From Aschersonia sp. MBC 622 (lineage: Eukaryota > Ascomycota > Sordariomycetes > Hypocreales > Clavicipitaceae), in assembly GCA_030782805.1 (NCBI GenBank), contig JARJPL010000029.1, positions 22,012-86,011 of the forward strand: a stretch of DNA of 64,000 bases, written 5' to 3'. Position 1 is the stretch's first letter, and the number at the start of each line of letters is the position of its first letter. Shown piece by piece: positions 59,273 through 64,000 of this stretch. Made by a program: the position numbers and the translations under genes. The notes beneath the pieces were generated by a model that saw only the letters and a program-made list of their open reading frames with translations, was not told the origin of the DNA and searched no databases.

Positions 59273-60181
59273 ATTCTATAAGTAGCATCTGGGCGTAGCC
59301 GTCGGCGGCGTGGTCGTGGTCGTCGGGAGAGACTTGCCGTGTTTGAACTTGACACAATACGAGTGCCCAGCGACAATAGTGCAGTTGCTTCCTACTGCAG
59401 GGTTCTAAGCAACTGATCGACGATGTGGACATTTGCGCCAGTCAGTTAAATCAGGCTCTCTTAGTGTTGAAATGAGACAAAAAAAGATGAGAACCGACTG
59501 AAGGATGCTGTAGATGGGAAACACAAACCCGTTTTAAGTTGATACCAGCCGCCGACGGAATGTAACGTCTACATGAACGAGCGATCGTCCCTCTATACTG
59601 ATGTTAAGAGACGGCACATGCTGTTGCATGTAGGTTTCTACGAAACAATTTGTTAGCTCACCCACACTCATAAGGCAGGCTGGAGCCTCGTCGTTCCTCA
59701 TACCTCTTGAGTCTTTACACACACATACCCACTTAACCACGCCTTTATGGTAACCCCGCGTGCCCCGCTGCACCTACTGTGTCATCATGTGCAGATCGAT
59801 ACCCGACGTCGATCCGCCAACTGCATCACGTAACAGTACGTGATGCCCGTTTTCTATTCATCGAGACACTGGCAGCCTGTCAGGTTACGTAGCTAGGCCT
59901 ATCTCTCATGGAGTGATCGCCAGGCTGACTTACAGCGCGGGCGCCGAGACCTGAACGAGGAGTTGGCCGGAGGGGGCAACAGTTTCCCTTTTTCTTCTTG
60001 TCAAATCAGCGCAACGTGTTCAAGAAGTACTTTTATTTACATGAACTCTGCAGCTAGACTAAACCGTGACCTTTCCAAATATTCGTTTACAGAGATAAGA
60101 TCATCAGTTTTATACTCTAAGCAGCCAAATTCCTCGTCTTTTTCTTAACTCTCAAAACCAAAAGCGACTACAGACCAATCC
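59273..60181. other. no supported gene
   Basis: Only short frames. It contains a 10-bp perfect inverted repeat (GCATCACGTA / TACGTGATGC) with a 4-nt loop at 59823-59846. Confidence 0.5.
59823..59846. repeat. inverted repeat centred on ACGT
   Basis: Two perfect 10-bp arms around ACAG. Each arm contains CACGT/ACGTG, a core recognised by bZIP and bHLH factors generally. Confidence 0.75.
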
Positions 60182-60817
60182 ATCTTCCCTATAGGGTATG
60201 CTAGAGTTCGCCTGTTAGAGAAGTTGGTCGCGGAGATTGATAGCGATAATGTTGAGGGCGTCGAGGCAATCTACGCCTTAGCAGAGGATGAATCTAAGCA
60301 AGCGGCTCTGCTTGAGGGCATCACCAAGCGCGCCATATAAAAGTCGCAGTTAGGAATTATCGACTAGGTCTTTAGCACCGAGGCCTTCCGCGTTGCCCCC
60401 AACTCGTTAAACAACGACATCTACCACCAGGCCTACTTCACACACTCTCTCAACGTATGGAAGGCGCTGGTCCAGAACGGCTTCGACCTCAACGCCCACC
60501 ACAGCGAGTTTGTCGGCGACGCGCTAAGCCTAGAGGCGTACCACGGCAACGTCGACATTATCCGTTTCGTGCTGGAGAACGGACAGGGCCCCAATAAGGC
60601 GTGGGGCTACGACGACCAGGAGCCAGCCCTCCTGGCCATGACGGGCGAGAAGCCGTCGCTCGAGATCATTCGCTTGATGCTCCGGCACGGGTGGAAGCAG
60701 CGGGATAGCACCGCGCTTATCGCGGCTGCCGAACTGGGCAACCTGGAGGCGGTGCAGTTGCTCGTGGAGTACGGCGCCGACCTCGAGCATGCACAAAATG
60801 AATATATAATCTGTTAG
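60182..60817 (+). pseudogene. decayed ankyrin-repeat gene
   Basis: A continuous frame reads through TAA (60338) and TAG (60365). Before them is helical text (LLEKLVAEIDSDNVEGVEAIYALA). After them come at least three ankyrin repeats: VWKALVQNGFDLNAHH, GNVDIIRFVLENGQGPN and GNLEAVQLLVEYGADLEHA. No start codon is present at the 5' end and the last repeat is cut by a stop at 60817. Two stops, no start and a cut 3' end make this a dead fragment. Confidence 0.8.
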
Positions 60818-60849
60818 AGAATATTTAGCTCTGCTGTAATAATAGGCAA

Positions 60850-60875
60850 GCTTCGAAATCGATCGATTTCGAAGC
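60850..60875. repeat. perfect 26-bp palindrome
   Basis: GCTTCGAAATCGA is followed immediately by its reverse complement with no spacer. It lies 33 bp after the ankyrin relic and 165 bp from the end of the MACPF-like gene. Confidence 0.95.
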
Positions 60876-61040
60876 CTGATAATATATAAATTCTATTTAT
60901 ACAAGGTGTCTAGTATAAACAGGTATAAAGAATGTAATAACCACTCCACAGGTCGCAGGTTAAGCTTCGAGTATAAACACGAAAGGTGACCCTGCATAGC
61001 TGCCTGTAGTACTTGAAGCTAGCACCTAGACAAATTTGTC

Positions 61041-63309
61041 TTATTCTGCTTTGGTGAAGAACCTAAGATTAGTGCCAATGTCCGTGGGGTTCGATGGTAA
61101 AGCTTTGTTGACATCAATCCTGTTCCACCAGCCCTTTTCTTTATCAATGACTTTGTAGACATAGATGGGCTGAGAGTAAGTTGGTGTCTTCTTGTTTAAA
61201 AGCCACACATGGCTTTGCTCCTTAAAATTCGCAGGCAAAGTTCCATCAGTGGTTATATCCCACCAGGGCTCACCATCTTCGTGTCCGAATGTGAGCTTGC
61301 TAGTACCAGTAACGCCAGGGAATGGGACGCCTCGAATGTTGAACATGGCTGTTGTCTTGCCGATATCTGTGCGCAATTTATCATCGATAACTATGATAGT
61401 TAGCAGCTATAAAGCGAACGATCAAGATAAAGAAATTTTTCATACGAGTGCTATTCTTGGGATGGTCTTTGTACTCTGGTTTTGTCCAGTCATACTCTAT
61501 GTTTTGCACAATATATGTAGTAGAAAAGGCGTCCTAGTAAGCGATGAGTTTGCATGCCGCGTCATAGTTAACGTCTAGTGTTACTTACCATTACACTTCC
61601 AAGAAACTCATCCGGAGATTGGTAAGAAGGCTTAGCTGTAGCCTTACTTGGGTCTTTGGAAACATTGTTGATCTAATATATATTTAGTTAGAAAAAATGA
61701 AAACGAAATGTACCAAGCTACGTACCCATATCTTGACGGCATCTTTAGCCTTGAGAACAGCGTTCCGTAGCTCTACCTGCTTTTGCTGGAGAGTCTCAGG
61801 TAATTTGACTAAAGAATCTTAGTTTGAATGGCTTTAGATTTATATCTCAAGTGTACTTACTGGTCTTGAGCATTCGTTGCATGCTATCGTAAGTTGCATA
61901 GTCGTCAAACACTGCCCAAGTCTTCAAGAATAAGTTAGATGTTGATATTTCTTCTCCGGCCAGGATATCAAGAATTTACCTGCTCAATTGCGTCAGAGTA
62001 GTCCAGAGGCGTGAACTCATCTTTAAAGTTGAAAACTTGATCATAGCGCTCGACAAGTGCGCTTTACTCCAAATTAGCACCAGGAATCCCCCCAGGTGTA
62101 TTCTCGGGACTTACTATCGCTTCCACTGATGGTCCCCAGCTTCTGCAATGAACTTATCAGATATGCTCTTAATATCAAGGAGGCTAGCCTCGCCTGACTG
62201 CAAGGATTTGATCTGTTCAAGAACGCCAGACTTGGTATCTTTAGGAGGCGCGCCGACCCAAAACATTTCCGAAGTGACTTTTGAGTTCTTCGAAAGAAAC
62301 TCAGAGGCCTTCTTCATTTCGGTGCTAACGCTAACACCGACTCCAAACATGCCAAAAGCTACCTTGGCCCTAGAAGTTTACAAGTCAGCAATGATCCCTA
62401 AGCTAGAGTAGATTGTACCAACTGTGCCTCAAGTTCGTTTTTCTGAGATGACTCGGTAGATTGAATAGATACCTGAGCATAAAGCGCACCTCCTTCCACG
62501 AAATCTAAAACAATATCAGATGTGTTTTAATTAGAGCTGTTATGTCAAGACTTGCCGCTAATAAATCGGTCACAGTATCGCTCAGTGGGATTTTTGGCCT
62601 CGTTCCACATGAATTTGTACTTGAGATCAGAAGACGGCTGTCGTGTGACATCCGCTCTAACAATATATGTAAGAGCGCTATTCTCGAACTAAGTGAATGT
62701 AAGCATTCTTGTACGACTCGTACTTCCGTAGAAAAACTTACAGTAGACTTATCCAGCATTTTGCCGGAGACTTCTACACTATCATCAAGGTACTGGATAC
62801 CGAGACTAGCGCTAATCCCTAGCTCCTTGATAATTTGCCTATAGTATGATATGAGTACTGTATGACAAGTTTATGTATTCGGGCTCATAGAAGCTTACGA
62901 ATATTCAGTAATTTGAATCGCACGATACTCAATCGTGACTTGACCGGGTGCGTTGGTAGAGCCCGTTACGTCTACTGCACCATTCATACAGCCCTCCTGC
63001 AGGTAGGTATTGTACCTATACTAAGAATTAGCACGCATATATACAAGGTATTTGCCTGATATCATGTTTTTCTCACCCTTGACCCAGGGTTAACCCGTTA
63101 GAATACGGAACTGTACTCGCTCCAGCCTCAAGGTTCTGATGCGGATTCTTAAGAGGCTGGCCATTTGAGCCATCACTAGGCGGGCCCGTGGAGTCGGGAA
63201 TATTATTATCGATATCGTTAATACCGTCCTCACCAGGCAGTTTTGCAAGTGGTTTTGCAGCTGTGATATGAGCAGCAATCAATGCTGCCAACAAATGAGT
63301 GCAACGCAT
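61041..63309 (-). CDS. secreted MACPF-like (perforin-type) protein
   Basis: Twelve exons: 63309-63077, 63015-62899, 62838-62742, 62688-62556, 62504-62423, 62369-62115, 62061-61980, 61921-61861, 61808-61726, 61672-61589, 61533-61446 and 61390-61041. They encode 554 aa with every phase consistent. An N-terminal signal peptide (LLAALIAAHITAA) precedes a disordered Pro/Asp/Asn segment. A MACPF-type start (GLTLGQGYNTYLQEGC) follows. The signature is YCDRF-x6-GG in place of the usual YGTHF-x6-GG: the spacing is kept but the G-T-H core is changed. Exon 4 ends with a GC donor (GCAAGT at 62555). The C-terminal 120 residues have paired Trp (EPWWDIT, GWWNRID) and may form an added binding module. MACPF proteins assemble into membrane pores; whether this one does is untested. 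Assignment is by eye. Confidence 0.68.
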
Positions 63310-64000
63310 TGTGTAACTAGTGCGTAGAATATTCTGTGTTGTAATGTAAAGAAACCTGTTAATAAGGGAGTAGCGAAGGATGCTAATAGAGTAATGTTCA
63401 GGAAAACTTTAAGAGGAATGTAAGCTACTTTTAAATCATTGATTCTTAATAACTAGTAACCTAAGGAGAACCTATCTGGAGGTGTCTACACAGCCAGCTA
63501 ACTTGATGTGACTGTATTGCCAGCTCCCTTGACATGACCGCGTTGCCAGCTTCCATGGCGTGATCGTATTGCCAGCTACTTTAACGTGACCGTATAGCTA
63601 GTCACGCTGGCGTGGCCGCATAGCCAGCTGCTCGTGTAGTAACTCAGGTGTTTTTTTCCCTTGAGGCAAGCTTGGTGTAGAAGCAAAGATTTGGGTTTAT
63701 ACGAGGTCTGATGACATTGACAAGCCCTTGGTTAATGCCGCATATACCTTATTGTTTCAAGATAATGAGTGTATAGTGGCTGAGCATAGTGGGGCGACTA
63801 ATATATAGGCACCCGGCAGTACCCGCATAGTAGCTATGCGTTAACACGCTTGGCAAGAGCATATTCTTGGCACTTTTTACTATAATGTCTTCTGAGTAGT
63901 GACTATTAACTTATCGGCATTATGGTCGGATTACTTTGCTGCCTTTGTGTTTGCTCAATAATCGTACGAGGTGTAAAGGTGTAACGGGCAAGCCGCTTGA
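63310..64000. other. promoter of the MACPF-like gene and repeat-bearing end
   Basis: No gene seen. It holds the promoter of the MACPF-like gene and the 26-bp tandem array. Confidence 0.5.
63495..63624. repeat. degenerate 26-bp tandem array, five units
   Basis: Five consecutive 26-bp units, four starting CAGCT, with a CGTGACCGTATTGC-like second half; a sixth partial unit starts at 63625. Differences between units are mostly C/T and G/A, as expected from an old array that has suffered transitions. Confidence 0.85.

Noticed and set aside
1..64000. CRISPR arrays, rRNA or tRNA genes
   Set aside because: No spaced repeats of CRISPR type, no rRNA-like blocks and no cloverleaf with a convincing B-box were found; a eukaryotic nuclear window would not carry CRISPR.

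Overview
The window comes from a filamentous ascomycete nucleus (Pezizomycotina). Most genes carry short introns of about 45-110 bp with GT-AG ends and CTAAY-type branch sites, and the gene set is typically fungal: Spg1/Tem1, Vac8, Snf4, Alb1, mitochondrial PEBP-like mL38. An enterotoxin-A-like ADP-ribosyltransferase and a MACPF-like secreted protein suggest a Hypocreales species, possibly insect-associated. That placement is inference; no sequence search was possible.

Layout. 1-3.4 kb holds no convincing gene. 3.4-48.6 kb is a conserved, gene-rich block: Spg1-type GTPase (-), a broken CorA-like transporter (+), glycine cleavage H protein (+), porphobilinogen deaminase (-), a secreted cysteine-rich protein (+), NAD(P) transhydrogenase (+), complex I NDUFA12 (-), PGS1 (+), mitoribosomal uL4m (-) and mL38 (+), an ATF/CREB bZIP (-), RPA3 (+), a small acidic ORF (+), a RhoGAP protein (-), Snf4/AMPK-gamma (-), Vac8 (+), inner-membrane protease IMP1 (-), mitochondrial IF3 (+), Alb1 (-), an amidase-signature protein with altered active site (+), an ankyrin-like relic (-) and a GNAT acetyltransferase (+). 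Eight of these products are mitochondrial, and six of them form three head-to-head pairs separated by only 272-358 bp.

48.9-64 kb is an accessory compartment. It contains a TA-flanked MITE, a secreted trypsin with a cysteine-rich tail, a decayed NLR (STAND/NACHT) gene, a secreted ADP-ribosyltransferase gene with an interrupted C-terminal half, a decayed secreted protein built from two homologous halves, a decayed ankyrin gene, an apparently intact 12-exon MACPF-like secreted protein, a perfect 26-bp palindrome and a 26-bp tandem repeat array. Several conserved codons in the dead genes are lost by changes that fit G-to-A transitions, as repeat-induced point mutation (RIP) would produce.

How the genes fit together. 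The core block is dominated by mitochondrial metabolism (NADPH supply, one-carbon/glycine, cardiolipin precursor synthesis, translation, presequence processing) and growth signalling (Spg1, RhoGAP, Snf4, Vac8, bZIP). The accessory end looks like a secreted-effector island in which an intracellular-type toxin enzyme, a potential pore-former and a secreted protease lie together among pseudogenes. Exon coordinates were worked out by hand from splice signals and reading phase; every multi-exon model called intact closes in frame.
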